DNA of 64,000 nt, taken from NCBI GenBank assembly GCA_900467745.1, contig UBQW01000022.1, positions 62,001-126,000 of the forward strand. The letters run 5' to 3'. Source of the stretch: Hyphomicrobiales bacterium (GTDB lineage Bacteria; Pseudomonadota; Alphaproteobacteria; Rhizobiales; Rhizobiaceae). The notes under the pieces were generated by a model. That model did not search any database. It saw only the letters and a program-made list of their open reading frames with translations, and was not told where the DNA came from. The position numbers were made by a program, and so were the translations under genes. Below, piece after piece: positions 45,256-54,061 of the stretch (its first letter is position 1; every line of letters begins with the position of its first letter).

Positions 45256-45729
45256 ATGGCTGCGGGCGACTTCCGGCTTTGCGACGTCGTCCTGGACGAC
45301 ACCATCGGCCGATCGACGCCCGATGTCGAGCACGAGCGCGCCGTCGCCATCTTCGATCTCATCGAGGAAAACAGCTTTACGCCTGTCGGCCACGCCGGCG
45401 GTCCGTACCGGCTGAACATTTCGCTTGTTGATACCAAGCTCGTCTTTGCCATCACGACGGAAGGCGGCGAGGCGGTCGCCACGCACATCCTGTCGCTCAC
45501 CCCGTTCCGCCGCATCGTGAAGGACTACTTCATGATCTGCGAGAGCTATTACGAGGCGATCCGCTCCGCCTCTCCAAGCCGCATCGAGGCGATCGACATG
45601 GGGCGGCGCGGCATCCATAACGAAGGTTCGCAGACGCTGCAGAACCGATTGGACGGCAAGATCGAGGTGGATTTCGACACCGCGCGCCGTCTGTTCACGT
45701 TGGTCTGCGTTCTCTACTGGCGCGGATGA
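45256..45729 (+). CDS. UPF0262 family protein
   Basis: 157 aa. The sequence [56 protein letters not shown] and the C-terminal [19 protein letters not shown] match UPF0262, an alphaproteobacterial family of unknown function. It starts three bases after hisD and overlaps the phosphatase gene by 4 bp (ATGA), so the three are translated as a unit. Confidence 0.9.
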   Translation: MAAGDFRLCDVVLDDTIGRSTPDVEHERAVAIFDLIEENSFTPVGHAGGPYRLNISLVDTKLVFAITTEGGEAVATHILSLTPFRRIVKDYFMICESYYEAIRSASPSRIEAIDMGRRGIHNEGSQTLQNRLDGKIEVDFDTARRLFTLVCVLYWRG

Positions 45730-46211
45730 CCGGGATGAGCGAGCTCGAACCGACAAGCGCAAGCATCAGGCCGGGCGCGATTTTGTTCATGTGCGGCATG
45801 AACGCTATCCGCTCGCCGATCGCCGAAGCGATTGCCCGTAGTTTGCTGCCCCAAAATACCTATATAAGGTCTGCCGGCGTTCGCGCCGGTGAACGCGATC
45901 CCTTCGTAGATGTGGTGCTCGATGAGATCGGCCTCTCGCTCGGTCGGCATCTGCCGCACACGCTGGAAGATCTCGAAGATGATTATTTCGACGTGATCAT
46001 CACGCTCTCGCCGCAAGCACACCACGCAGCGCTGGAACTGACGCGGGCGAGCGCCGTCGAGGTGGTCTACTGGCCGACCATGGACCCAACAGTCGCGCAG
46101 GGCACACGGGAGCAGATTCTGGAGAGCTATCGCGAGGTGCGCAATTACCTCGCCGAGCTTATCGAGAGCCGTCTATTAGACCGAAGTGGTATCGCCGCGC
46201 AGTCCGCATGA
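45726..46211 (+). CDS. Low-molecular-weight protein phosphatase family protein
   Basis: 161 aa. The P-loop is [17 protein letters not shown], giving the CX5R active site with C23 and R29, followed by the Ser of the family. The general-acid loop would be [11 protein letters not shown] near 120. The family includes tyrosine phosphatases and arsenate reductases; second and third cysteines for arsenate reduction are absent, so phosphatase is preferred. It overlaps the UPF0262 stop and precedes infA. Confidence 0.82.
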   Translation: MTGMSELEPTSASIRPGAILFMCGMNAIRSPIAEAIARSLLPQNTYIRSAGVRAGERDPFVDVVLDEIGLSLGRHLPHTLEDLEDDYFDVIITLSPQAHHAALELTRASAVEVVYWPTMDPTVAQGTREQILESYREVRNYLAELIESRLLDRSGIAAQSA

Positions 46212-46341
46212 AACAAATAAAGGAAACGCGATCAATTTGGTTCACAAACCCCCGTTGATTGTGTAGTTTCCGCCCAAATTTTGAGGCGGCCCCAATCTTG
46301 GCCAATGCCGCCATCTCAACCGACAGGAAGAAAACACCTAT

Positions 46342-46560
46342 ATGCCTAAAGAAGAAGTCCTCGAGTTCCCGGGTATCGTCACCGAACTTTTGCCGAATGC
46401 GACGTTCCGCGTGAAGCTCGAAAACGAGCACGAGATCATCGCCCACACGGCCGGCCGCATGCGCAAGAACCGTATCCGCGTTCTCGCTGGCGATAAGGTT
46501 CTTGTGGAAATGACGCCATACGACCTGACCAAGGGCCGTATCACCTACCGCTTCAAGTAA
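46342..46560 (+). CDS. infA: Translation initiation factor IF-1
   Basis: 72 aa, full length. [72 protein letters not shown] is the S1/OB-fold protein in its canonical alphaproteobacterial form (continuous here as residues 1-72). It binds the A site of the 30S subunit in initiation. It has a 130-bp upstream gap, so an own promoter is likely. Confidence 0.98.
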   Translation: MPKEEVLEFPGIVTELLPNATFRVKLENEHEIIAHTAGRMRKNRIRVLAGDKVLVEMTPYDLTKGRITYRFK

Positions 46561-46616
46561 GCTTGATCCGAAAGCCCTAAGGCTTTCGCTTCCGTCTGCC
46601 CGGTAGTCGAGGTTCC

Positions 46617-47237
46617 ATGGCGCTCAAATACAAGCTCATTCTGGCTTCGGGTTCCCCCCGCCGCGTTGACCTGCTCAACCAGGCAGGGATCGAGCCCTCG
46701 CGCCTGATGCCGATGGATATCGACGAGACGCCGAAGAAGTCGGAGCACCCGCGCTCTCTGGCGCGCCGCCTGTCGACGGAAAAGGCCGAAGCGGCACTGG
46801 CCGCCATCAAGGGCGACATGACCTGGAAGGGCAGCTACATCCTGGCCGCCGACACCGTCGTCGCCGTCGGCCGCCGCATTCTCGGCAAGGCCGAGTTCGC
46901 AGACGAGGCCTCGGCCTCGCTCTACCTGCTCTCCGGCCGCAGCCACTGGGTCTATACCGGCGTCTGCCTGGTGACGCCCGATCGCAAGATCCGCCAGAAG
47001 ATCGTGGAAACCAAGGTGCGCTTCAAGCGTTTGTCCGGTTTCGAGGTCGAGAACTATTTGGCCTCAGGCCAGTGGCGCGGCAAGGCGGGTGCCTATGGCA
47101 TCCAGGGGCTGGCCGGCACCTTCGTGCAGAAGATGGTCGGCTCCTACACGAACGTCGTTGGCCTGCCGCTGTACGAGACCATTTTGCTTCTGACCGGCGA
47201 GGGCTTCGACGTCCACAGCCGGTGGCCCGAGGCTTGA
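46617..47237 (+). CDS. maf: Maf family nucleotide pyrophosphatase
   Basis: 206 aa. N-terminal motif [20 protein letters not shown], the [18 protein letters not shown] core with the catalytic Asp, and [31 protein letters not shown]. Maf proteins hydrolyse modified or canonical NTPs (house-cleaning) and are linked to septum control. It follows infA by 56 bp. Confidence 0.93.
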   Translation: MALKYKLILASGSPRRVDLLNQAGIEPSRLMPMDIDETPKKSEHPRSLARRLSTEKAEAALAAIKGDMTWKGSYILAADTVVAVGRRILGKAEFADEASASLYLLSGRSHWVYTGVCLVTPDRKIRQKIVETKVRFKRLSGFEVENYLASGQWRGKAGAYGIQGLAGTFVQKMVGSYTNVVGLPLYETILLLTGEGFDVHSRWPEA

Positions 47238-47269
47238 AGCCGGCGGGCCGAAAACCCGAAGGAATGACC

Positions 47270-47479
47270 ATGCCCGATGAAACCAGACAGAGCGCCAAGA
47301 TCGAACCGCTGCGCAAGGCGCACCCGTGCCCGGAGTGCGGCACGCCCTCGCAGCGCGAGCACTATCCTTTCTGCTCGAACCGTTGCCGCGAAGTCGATCT
47401 TTCGCGCTGGCTGACCGGCTCATACGCCATTCCCGTTGCCGAGGATGAGACGAAGGCTGAGTACCCGGACGAGAACTGA
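47270..47479 (+). CDS. yacG: DNA gyrase inhibitor YacG
   Basis: 69 aa. The zinc ribbon is complete: CPECG then FCSNRCREVDLSRWLTGSYAIP. YacG binds zinc and inhibits gyrase in E. coli. Two ATGs lie six bases apart; the second (47270) is preferred because AAGGA directly abuts the first. It ends the conserved housekeeping run. Confidence 0.92.
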   Translation: MPDETRQSAKIEPLRKAHPCPECGTPSQREHYPFCSNRCREVDLSRWLTGSYAIPVAEDETKAEYPDEN

Positions 47480-47562
47480 TCGTGGTTCCCGCTCGGGAAG
47501 CCGTTCAATTTGTTCAATAATTCGGAAAATTCACAGGCCTGTCAAAAAACTCTCATTTGGCG

Positions 47563-47591
47563 CTTGCCATGGCCGAACAAGATGTTATAAC
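47563..47591 (+). promoter_or_regulatory. Promoter for tRNA-Phe
   Basis: CTTGCC (47563-47568), 17-bp spacer, TATAAC (47586-47591), near the alphaproteobacterial CTTGAC-N17-CTATAT consensus, about 70 bp before the tRNA. Confidence 0.6.
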
Positions 47592-47660
47592 CCCGCTCGC
47601 TTCCGGGGAAAACCAAGCCCCTGCAGCTCTCGGAAACGAGAGATGTGCCGAAGCAGGAAT

Positions 47661-47736
47661 GCCCAGATAGCTCAGTTGGTAGAGCAGCGGATTGAAAATC
47701 CGCGTGTCCGTGGTTCAAATCCGCGTCTGGGCACCA
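47661..47736 (+). tRNA. tRNA-Phe (GAA)
   Basis: 76 nt with encoded CCA. Acceptor GCCCAGA/TCTGGGC, D-arm AGCTCAGTTGGTAGAGC, anticodon stem CGGAT/(A)TCCG with loop containing GAA, T-arm GTCCGTGGTTCAAATCC. Confidence 0.97.
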
Positions 47737-47856
47737 CTCTTCTCCAAAAGAATAAAACGCTGTCTCGTATGCCTGTTGCCGAAGCCATCTTTTGATTTGG
47801 CGGCAAACGATCAGGCTGCTACAGCGGTCCCTCCCGCAGGACCAGCAGAGAGTATC

Positions 47857-48126
47857 ATGGCCAAGACGAAAGAACCGAAGCTCGAGCATTCCGAACTCGC
47901 CGGCGAGTTTACCGATGATGGCGTGACCGTTCTGGTCGATATCTTCCGCCCCGCCGGCACCAATGGCGACTGGAAGATGGAAGTCGTGACGCAGGACGAC
48001 GACCTGATCGAATGGGAAGAGGGTTTCGAGACCGATCGCGACGCTTTCGACGAGTTTCTGGCCACGGTCGAGCGCGACGGCATCCGCACTTTCCTTGAGG
48101 ATACGGACGAGCCGTCGGTTCACTAG
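47857..48126 (+). CDS. Conserved acidic hypothetical protein
   Basis: 89 aa from the ATG at 47857. Strongly acidic and soluble (LAGEFTDDGVTVLVDIFRPAGTNGDWKMEVVTQDDDLIEWEEGFETDRDAFDEFLATVERDG). No domain recognised. The gene keeps good coding character and lies about 120 bp after tRNA-Phe. The regular W-K-M-E-V-V / E-W-E-E-G-F pattern suggests a small alpha/beta fold. Confidence 0.72.
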   Translation: MAKTKEPKLEHSELAGEFTDDGVTVLVDIFRPAGTNGDWKMEVVTQDDDLIEWEEGFETDRDAFDEFLATVERDGIRTFLEDTDEPSVH

Positions 48127-48281
48127 ACGCCGGCTAGGCAAACTCTGACGCCGTGACACTGCTGTGACTGTCGTTTTCAGAATTGGAAATGTCGCTTGCG
48201 GAGACCCTTTAAAATAAACCGAAACTATTGTGGGCCACTCCGAAAGATAAGTGCGCATAAAGCGCGCCAGGAACAGCAAAC

Positions 48282-48515
48282 ATGAAAGCTTTGGAATACA
48301 GAGCCGCTCTGGCGGTCCTGGGATTGACCACTGCTGGAGTGGAAAGTCTCTTTGGAATAGACCAGATCACCAGCCGCCGTTGGGCGACGGGAGAGCAGGA
48401 TGTGCCGCGCGCCGTGGCGCTCTGCCTGCTCCTGATGGCGTCGCATAACCTGTCGGTCGCCCAGGCACAGATCCTGGCCGACAGCGTCGACGTGCCGCTG
48501 GCGAAATCCGCCTGA
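48282..48515 (+). CDS. Small HTH (XRE-like) protein
   Basis: 77 aa. YRAALAVLGLTTAGVESLFGIDQITSRRWATGEQDVPRAVALCLLLM follows the helix-turn-helix pattern of small Cro/XRE-type proteins (the ...RRWATGE..VP.AVA motif is common in phage-derived regulators). There are no neighbouring phage genes. AGGAACAGC precedes the ATG. Function and target unknown. Confidence 0.65.
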   Translation: MKALEYRAALAVLGLTTAGVESLFGIDQITSRRWATGEQDVPRAVALCLLLMASHNLSVAQAQILADSVDVPLAKSA

Positions 48516-48538
48516 TAACTGGAGATCGGCGAAAACCC

Positions 48539-48787
48539 TCAGGCCGCCGGCTGCTGGATCATCTTTTTCAGAACATCGAGAAGCTGTTTGGCGTCGTCAT
48601 TGGCGCCGAGCACGCGCAGGCGCTCCTCCGCGAGGCTGATGACCGCCTCCATGCTTTCGCGCTCGCTCCAGCCGGAAGCGACACAGGCGCGCGTCAGATC
48701 CTCGAACGCGAACTGCATCGCATCCTGGCAGCGCACATCCCGATCGGGATCGTCACTGGTGACAAACGGCCTGTAGATCTCCCGCAT
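48539..48787 (-). CDS. Hypothetical protein, 82 aa
   Basis: ATG at 48787 is chosen because GGAGAAGTGAG precedes it; an upstream ATG at 48820 lacks a ribosome-binding site. The protein is acidic and helical (CQDAMQFAFEDLTRACVASGWSERESMEAVISLAEERLRVLG). No domain recognised; no membrane segment. It converges on the HTH gene. Confidence 0.65.
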   Translation of the reverse strand: MREIYRPFVTSDDPDRDVRCQDAMQFAFEDLTRACVASGWSERESMEAVISLAEERLRVLGANDDAKQLLDVLKKMIQQPAA

Positions 48788-49016
48788 CTCACTTCTCCGC
48801 AACTCATTCGCACGCGCCATGCTATTCCACAGGCTTTAACGAAGTATTCATGACGATATCGAGCAATCTGGGCGGAAATTCGTGACGTGTCCGATTTCTC
48901 TGAGAAACGCCGAAAGTTGTCTCGCCGCGCATGCCGCAACCTACTGATAAGGGCGTCGTTCTCAACTCGCCTCTGCAGTGGTAATATTACCCTTGCCGAA
49001 AAGAGGGGAGATTCAC

Positions 49017-49421
49017 ATGCCACGCATCTCGCATCTATATTTTAAGACGGCCATTCTGTTCCTGATCCTTGGCATCGGAATGGGCCTGAACATGGCAATC
49101 TCGCAGGATCACAGCGTGATCGGCGCTCATGCACACTGTAATCTCTTGGGTTGGGTGACGATGGCGCTCTTCGGAGGCTATTACGCGCTCAACCCGCGCA
49201 AGGCCGAACGTCGCATCGCGATGATCCAGTATGGCATCTACACCGCGGGCGTCACGCTGATGGTTCCGAGCCTCTATCTGATGTTGCTTGGCAACATGGC
49301 GATGGAACCGGTCGTGGCAATCGCCTCGATCATCACATTCATCGGCGTCCTGCTGTTCGCCTTCGTCATCTTCTCCGGCGAACAGGTGGCCATGACACCA
49401 TCGACGCCGTCCTATCGCTGA
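49017..49421 (+). CDS. Four-helix membrane protein resembling one part of cbb3/NOR subunit I
   Basis: 134 aa with four predicted membrane helices. The segment VIGAHAHCNLLGWVTMALFGGYYALNP resembles the helix of heme-copper oxidase subunit I (CcoN/NorB) that carries a low-spin heme ligand His. The remaining copper and heme ligands are absent, so it cannot be an oxidase by itself. Similar short proteins occur in rhizobia as hypotheticals. GAGGGGAG is the ribosome-binding site. Heme binding is inference. Confidence 0.65.
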   Translation: MPRISHLYFKTAILFLILGIGMGLNMAISQDHSVIGAHAHCNLLGWVTMALFGGYYALNPRKAERRIAMIQYGIYTAGVTLMVPSLYLMLLGNMAMEPVVAIASIITFIGVLLFAFVIFSGEQVAMTPSTPSYR

Positions 49422-49479
49422 AGTCCACCGCATTCCTTCTCGGTGCTCGTTCTTGGGGACGGGCGCCGCGGAAGGAGGT

Positions 49480-49686
49480 TCAGTGGACGACCTGAACGCG
49501 GATATGCTCCTTGGCTGCATAGGAATGGCAGTCGATCGGCGCATCGCCAACGAAGATCACATCGCCATCCTGGTCAAACAGGCCCCAACAGGCTTCGTCA
49601 TCGACATAGACCTTGCGGACGTAACCGAACGGCGCGCTTTCGAAGACGACGTTGGGTGCAACAGCAACTGTCTCAAGTTCTCGCAT
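49480..49686 (-). CDS. Hypothetical protein, 68 aa
   Basis: MRELETVAVAPNVVFESAPFGYVRKVYVDDEACWGLFDQDGDVIFVGDAPIDCHSYAAKEHIRVQVVH (given here as residues 1-68). The C-terminal half, with an aromatic-F-Dx-DGD--F--D----Y-A---H pattern, has a weak resemblance to DUF1150-type small proteins. CGGAGTGATCC precedes the ATG. The 271-bp gap on its upstream side to the OsmC gene has no other supported feature. Confidence 0.6.
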   Translation of the reverse strand: MRELETVAVAPNVVFESAPFGYVRKVYVDDEACWGLFDQDGDVIFVGDAPIDCHSYAAKEHIRVQVVH

Positions 49687-49957
49687 GGATCACTCCGATA
49701 GTCATTTCTGTTTTAGTGCGACATCATATTGCATTGCGAGGCGGATGCCGGGCTATCCCTAGAAATGGGGATGTCTAACTCAGCTTGACCTTTCGCCTCT
49801 CAGGGTGTGCCGAATCGGTATTTCATGCCGATTTCCTTCCTTGGTTGCAGCGCGCCGCACCTTTGTAGATTGCGATTGCATCAGCGGCGAAAAGCGCGTT
49901 GCGCCGGCCAATCGAAGCTCCTATCTACAGGCACGAATCATCTCCGAGGAATAACTC

Positions 49958-50386
49958 ATGGCCGACCTAAAGGTTCGCACTCGTCCCGTTGGCGCCAGCG
50001 CCGTTCTCGGCCGCACCGGCTTCCCGCATGTCACCTCCGCCACCGGCGGCGAGATCGACATCGTCACCAGCCCCTCGCAGCCGGGTTTCAACCCGCTGGA
50101 CCTTCTCTATTCCTCGCTCTCGGCCTGCCTGGTCCTGAGCGCGCGCATGGCGGCAAGCCAGCTCGGCGTTCTCGATCGCATCACCGAACTCAAGGCCGAC
50201 GTCACCGGCGAGAAGGCCACGGAGGGCGTGTCGCGGGTCAAGACCTTCAACATCGTCTTCTCCATCAAGGGCGACATCGACGAGGAAACCCGCCAGAAGA
50301 TCGCCCACGCCGCCGAAGACGAGATCTGCACGGTCAGCAACACGATCCGCGGCAATCCGGAATTCTCGACGGTCGTCTCCGGCTGA
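49958..50386 (+). CDS. OsmC family peroxiredoxin-like protein
   Basis: 142 aa. Two reactive cysteines at the family positions: C57 in LLYSSLSACLVLSARMAA and C124 in EDEICTVSNTIRGNPEFS. The length and the GFNPLDLL motif fit the YhfA/OsmC group, which reduces organic hydroperoxides or acts on small thiols. It has a GAGGAA ribosome-binding site. No regulator gene (OhrR-type) adjoins, so it is unlikely to be Ohr. Confidence 0.85.
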   Translation: MADLKVRTRPVGASAVLGRTGFPHVTSATGGEIDIVTSPSQPGFNPLDLLYSSLSACLVLSARMAASQLGVLDRITELKADVTGEKATEGVSRVKTFNIVFSIKGDIDEETRQKIAHAAEDEICTVSNTIRGNPEFSTVVSG

Positions 50387-50540
50387 CCCTTTATGCCGTT
50401 GCCGGCTTAGCGCGAGCCACGCCGGCAACGATATCGACCGCGCCTGTCGTTCCCGGGCTATTCTCAGGCCACCGCTTCTGCTACTTGCGCTGCATGACGG
50501 CGCCGCTCGATCGCACCCGACGCCGCAAGCACGGTACGCC

Positions 50541-51437
50541 ATGTCGCAAGTCTCCTCCGCCCTCCCGCAGTCCGTTCCCTCGCACCGTTTCGCGCTTGCC
50601 GCGCTGATCCTTGGTGGTGCCGCGATCGGCGGCTCGCCGATCTTCGTGCGGCTGTCGGAAGTGGGGCCGATGGCAACCGGCTTCTGGCGCGTGGCGCTGG
50701 CTTTCTTCCCGATCTATATCTTCTCGCTGATCAAGGGCGGCGCGACCGGCCCTAAGCCCGAGACCTGGGCCGATCGCGGCATGCTTATCCTGCCCGGCGT
50801 CATTCTTGCCGTAGACCTGATCACCTGGCACCTGTCGATCACGATCACATCCGTCGCCAATGCTACGCTGCTTGCCAACCTGGCGCCGGTCTTCGTCACC
50901 ATCATCGGCGTGCTCTTCATGGGTGCTGCCGTCACGCGCGTATTCGTCGGGGGGTTGCTGCTGGCGATCGTCGGCGTTGTCATCCTCAAGGGCGGTCCGG
51001 CAGCACTCGGTCAGGGCGATCTGCTGGGCGACGGCGGCGCCGTTCTGGCGGCAGTGGCCTATGCGCTATACATCCTCGCCATCGGGAGGCTGCGCACCCG
51101 CTTCGATACGGTTCGCATCATGCTCTGGAGCACGGCTTCCGCCGCCGTGTGCCTGTTTCCGTTCGGTTTCTTCGTCGAAGGTCATCTCATGCCCACCACG
51201 GCTTATGGCTGGGCCATGGTCTTCGGTCTCGCCTTCATCAGCCATGCTAGCGGCCAGGTGGCAATCACCTATGCGCTGGCCTACCTGCCGGCCGCCTTCT
51301 CGTCGCTGACGCTGCTTCTGCAGCCCGTCGTCGCCGCCATCCTCGCATGGATACTGCTCAGCGAGCCGATCGGCCCGATGCAGGCAGTCGGCGGTCTGGT
51401 GGTCCTCGCCGGGATCATGATCGCCCGGCGAGGCTGA
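50541..51437 (+). CDS. EamA/DMT-family transporter
   Basis: 298 aa, about ten membrane helices in two EamA repeats (ALAALILGGAAIGGSPIFVRLSEVGPMATGFWRVALAF; GDLLGDGGAVLAAVAYALYILAIGRL). The second repeat ends ITYALAYLPAAFSSLTLLLQPVVAAILAWILLSEPIGPMQAVGGLVVLAGI, typical of RhaT/YdcZ-type exporters. Substrate unknown. Convergent with the pyruvyl transferase gene, 5 bp between stops. Confidence 0.88.
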   Translation: MSQVSSALPQSVPSHRFALAALILGGAAIGGSPIFVRLSEVGPMATGFWRVALAFFPIYIFSLIKGGATGPKPETWADRGMLILPGVILAVDLITWHLSITITSVANATLLANLAPVFVTIIGVLFMGAAVTRVFVGGLLLAIVGVVILKGGPAALGQGDLLGDGGAVLAAVAYALYILAIGRLRTRFDTVRIMLWSTASAAVCLFPFGFFVEGHLMPTTAYGWAMVFGLAFISHASGQVAITYALAYLPAAFSSLTLLLQPVVAAILAWILLSEPIGPMQAVGGLVVLAGIMIARRG

Positions 51438-51442
51438 TTGCT

Positions 51443-52465
51443 TTAGGCTACAGCGGCCTGCTTCTGCATGCGCCGTGCGTCGAGAATATCAAGCGCCTCG
51501 TCGACGGTCGCCGCCAGTTCCGCCTTCTCCGTATTGCAGGTGTTCCAGGCTTCGATGAAGCTGCTCGTCTTGCCGTAGCTGTTGTCGAGCACGCAATGGT
51601 CGGCGCCGATCAGCACGCACATGATGTGTCCGTGCATGCGGTCGGTGATGACCTGCCGTGCCGAACCAAGCAGCGCCACGCCGCGGTCGAAACGCTGCTG
51701 CGCGCGCTCACGGTAGGCGAGTTCCGTCATGCGGGCGCGGCCGCCGATCTTGCCCGAGAGCAGGCCCTTCAGGATGGCCGCGTGCTTGGTCTGCTTCTGG
51801 AAATCGGCGGGCTCATCCGGCCAATCCGACTTCACCGTGCCCGGACGCTGCGTCGCCGCCGTCAGGTCCTGTGGCGTGCCGACTTCCTGGTCTTCGCGAA
51901 GGTTCAAGAGCAGCTCATGCTGCGGCACCGGCTTCGCGACCGGGCCGATGCAGAATGCCATGTCGGGGCACAGGCGCGTCTCGCACTGGAACCAGCGCTG
52001 CGCAAACGCAAGGCTCTTCTTGTCGCGCACCAGAAGCGTGAACTGGCCATGCTTTTCGATGGCGCGCGCCGTGCTGTCGACGTTGGCCTGATCCTTGAAA
52101 TGGATGGTCTGCGGCAGCTGCACGATCGGCCGTCCCTTATGCCGCTCCAGCATGTTTTCGCGGAACTGGCGGTAGCCGGCCCAGATGTCACCGAAGTTGC
52201 CGCCGCCATGCAGGAAGATCCGGCCGTCGCCAATGGCGCCGAGCATGCGGTCCTCGTCGAAGGTCGGGATTTCCGTCACATAGGACGGGCGCGAGCGCTT
52301 CTTGTCGAAGTATGCAAGCTCGCCCAGCCAGATCGCGCTGTCGCCGATATTGTAATGGTTCGGAAAATCGAGAAGCGCATAGCGCTCCGACGGGTCGAAT
52401 ACGTCAGACAGGTTCTTCTCGATCACGCCCTGCAGGCGGTTGATGATCGTCAGGTTAGATTCCAT
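51443..52465 (-). CDS. Polysaccharide pyruvyl transferase (ExoV-like)
   Basis: 340 aa, full length for the family. N-terminal FPNHYNIGDSAIWLGE, then IGDGRIFLHGGGNFGDIW, VQLPQTIHFKD, LLVRDKKSLAFAQR, and the C-terminal VITDRMHGHIMCVLIGADHCVLDNSYGKTSSFIEAW, all hallmarks of pyruvyl transferases that add ketal pyruvate to exopolysaccharide sugars. The last gene of a three-gene operon with a flippase and a glycosyltransferase. Confidence 0.9.
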   Translation of the reverse strand: MESNLTIINRLQGVIEKNLSDVFDPSERYALLDFPNHYNIGDSAIWLGELAYFDKKRSRPSYVTEIPTFDEDRMLGAIGDGRIFLHGGGNFGDIWAGYRQFRENMLERHKGRPIVQLPQTIHFKDQANVDSTARAIEKHGQFTLLVRDKKSLAFAQRWFQCETRLCPDMAFCIGPVAKPVPQHELLLNLREDQEVGTPQDLTAATQRPGTVKSDWPDEPADFQKQTKHAAILKGLLSGKIGGRARMTELAYRERAQQRFDRGVALLGSARQVITDRMHGHIMCVLIGADHCVLDNSYGKTSSFIEAWNTCNTEKAELAATVDEALDILDARRMQKQAAVA

Positions 52466-52515
52466 TGAAGGCTCCTTGTTTTAGGGACAAGAGGTCCGAA
52501 AGTTGTTGCGCGGGC

Positions 52516-54006
52516 TCAGGCCTGCGCGTGTTTGCGAAACGGATTGAGCGACATTGCAAGCGCGATGTAGGGACGGATGACCGAACGGCCGAAGATCGGC
52601 AGGAAGGCGAGGTAGATCACCGCGCCGAGGCCAATGCTGAGGCCGAGCGAAAGCCAGCGGTTCTGGATATGCTCGACGATGACAGGATGGGCGAGCCAGA
52701 CGCCGGCGGCCATCAGCAGCGAACCACAGAGCGGCAGCGCCACGGCCTTCAGCGTGCTCATCGCATCGATGTTGGCGAAGCGCGCCAGCACGTACTGCTG
52801 GTAGGGCAGCGTCAGCCAGGCGCGCAGCGTATAGCCAGCCGCAACGGCAACCACGCCGTAGGGCACGAGCAGCCAGGTCAGTACCAGCGTCGCGGCAAGC
52901 TGCAGGGCAGCCACCGAGAGAATCGATTCCGCGCGGTTGACGGCAGACAGCGCCGACGAGGCGAAGAAGTTCATCACGAAGGGCACGGCCATCAGCACGA
53001 GCACCGTAGCGATATCGCCGGCATTGCCCCACTTGTCGCCGAACAGCATGGCGATCATGTCGTTGGACAGAGCGCCGAAGCCGAGCAGCAGCGGAATTGT
53101 GCCGAGTGCGGCTGCACCGACGATCTTGTTATAGGCGTTGCGGAAGGCGACGCGGTCGTTCTGCAGCCGTGACAGCGTCACCAGGGCCACACTGCCGATC
53201 GGCGCCAGCACCGCCTGTCCGATCAGCTCGATCAAGCGCCAGGCAATACGGTAACGGCCGACTTCGACCGGGCCGTACCAGCGCGAAATGAAGATGTCCT
53301 GCACGCGGGCAAGCAGCATCCACATCAGCTGCGTGACGACAAGGCTGATGCTGAACAGGAAGACCGAGCGGAACAGCGGCACGTTGAAGCGGAACTTCGG
53401 CATCCAGGGATAGGCGACCCAGCCGAGCAGCACCGTGACGACGGCGTTGACGGCGGTCTGGGCGACCAGCGCCCACACGCCCCAGCCCATGAAGGCGCAG
53501 GCGACGGCGGTGATGCCGGAAAGCAGGCTGGCGGCGATCGCCTGGGCCGCGAGGTTCTTGTGGCCGAATTCGCGTGCCAGCCGCGCATTGTGGATGACCG
53601 CAAGCGAAGATACCGGCAGCAGCGGTGCCAGCCAGCGCAGGATCTCGGCGACTTTCGGGTCGCGGACGAGATCGCCGTAATAGGGCGCGAAGACGAAGAC
53701 GACGGCGGCGACGATGGCGCTGAAGGCAATGGTCGCCCAGAAGGCGGTATCGGCCAGTTCCTCGTCCAGATCGAGCTGCCGCGTCACCGCGTCACCCAGG
53801 CCGGCATAGGCAAGCACCCTGCCGATCTCGACGAACAGGCTCGCGAGCGCGAAGGTGCCGAAATCGCCGGGCCCGAGAATGCGGGCGAGAATGACGAAGA
53901 TCACGAAGGTCGCAATCGTGCTCCACGCCACGCGGATGACCGACCAGAGGACGGAAAGCGCGGTCTTCTTCTTCAGCTCGGCGTGGCCAATTGCCGTATC
54001 TGTCAT
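52516..54006 (-). CDS. Polysaccharide flippase (Wzx/ExoT-like)
   Basis: 496 aa with about twelve to fourteen membrane helices. The start LSVLWSVIRVAWSTIATFVIFVILARILGPGDFGTFALASLFVEIGRVLAYAGLGDAVTRQ is typical of the MOP superfamily oligosaccharide translocases. It would move lipid-linked repeat units across the inner membrane. It lies between GT2 and pyruvyl transferase genes with about 50-bp gaps. Confidence 0.9.
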   Translation of the reverse strand: MTDTAIGHAELKKKTALSVLWSVIRVAWSTIATFVIFVILARILGPGDFGTFALASLFVEIGRVLAYAGLGDAVTRQLDLDEELADTAFWATIAFSAIVAAVVFVFAPYYGDLVRDPKVAEILRWLAPLLPVSSLAVIHNARLAREFGHKNLAAQAIAASLLSGITAVACAFMGWGVWALVAQTAVNAVVTVLLGWVAYPWMPKFRFNVPLFRSVFLFSISLVVTQLMWMLLARVQDIFISRWYGPVEVGRYRIAWRLIELIGQAVLAPIGSVALVTLSRLQNDRVAFRNAYNKIVGAAALGTIPLLLGFGALSNDMIAMLFGDKWGNAGDIATVLVLMAVPFVMNFFASSALSAVNRAESILSVAALQLAATLVLTWLLVPYGVVAVAAGYTLRAWLTLPYQQYVLARFANIDAMSTLKAVALPLCGSLLMAAGVWLAHPVIVEHIQNRWLSLGLSIGLGAVIYLAFLPIFGRSVIRPYIALAMSLNPFRKHAQA

Positions 54007-54061
54007 TCAGTATCCAATCGATTGGGCGCTGAGGCGCAATGCTTCCGGAGCTCGGGGCCGC

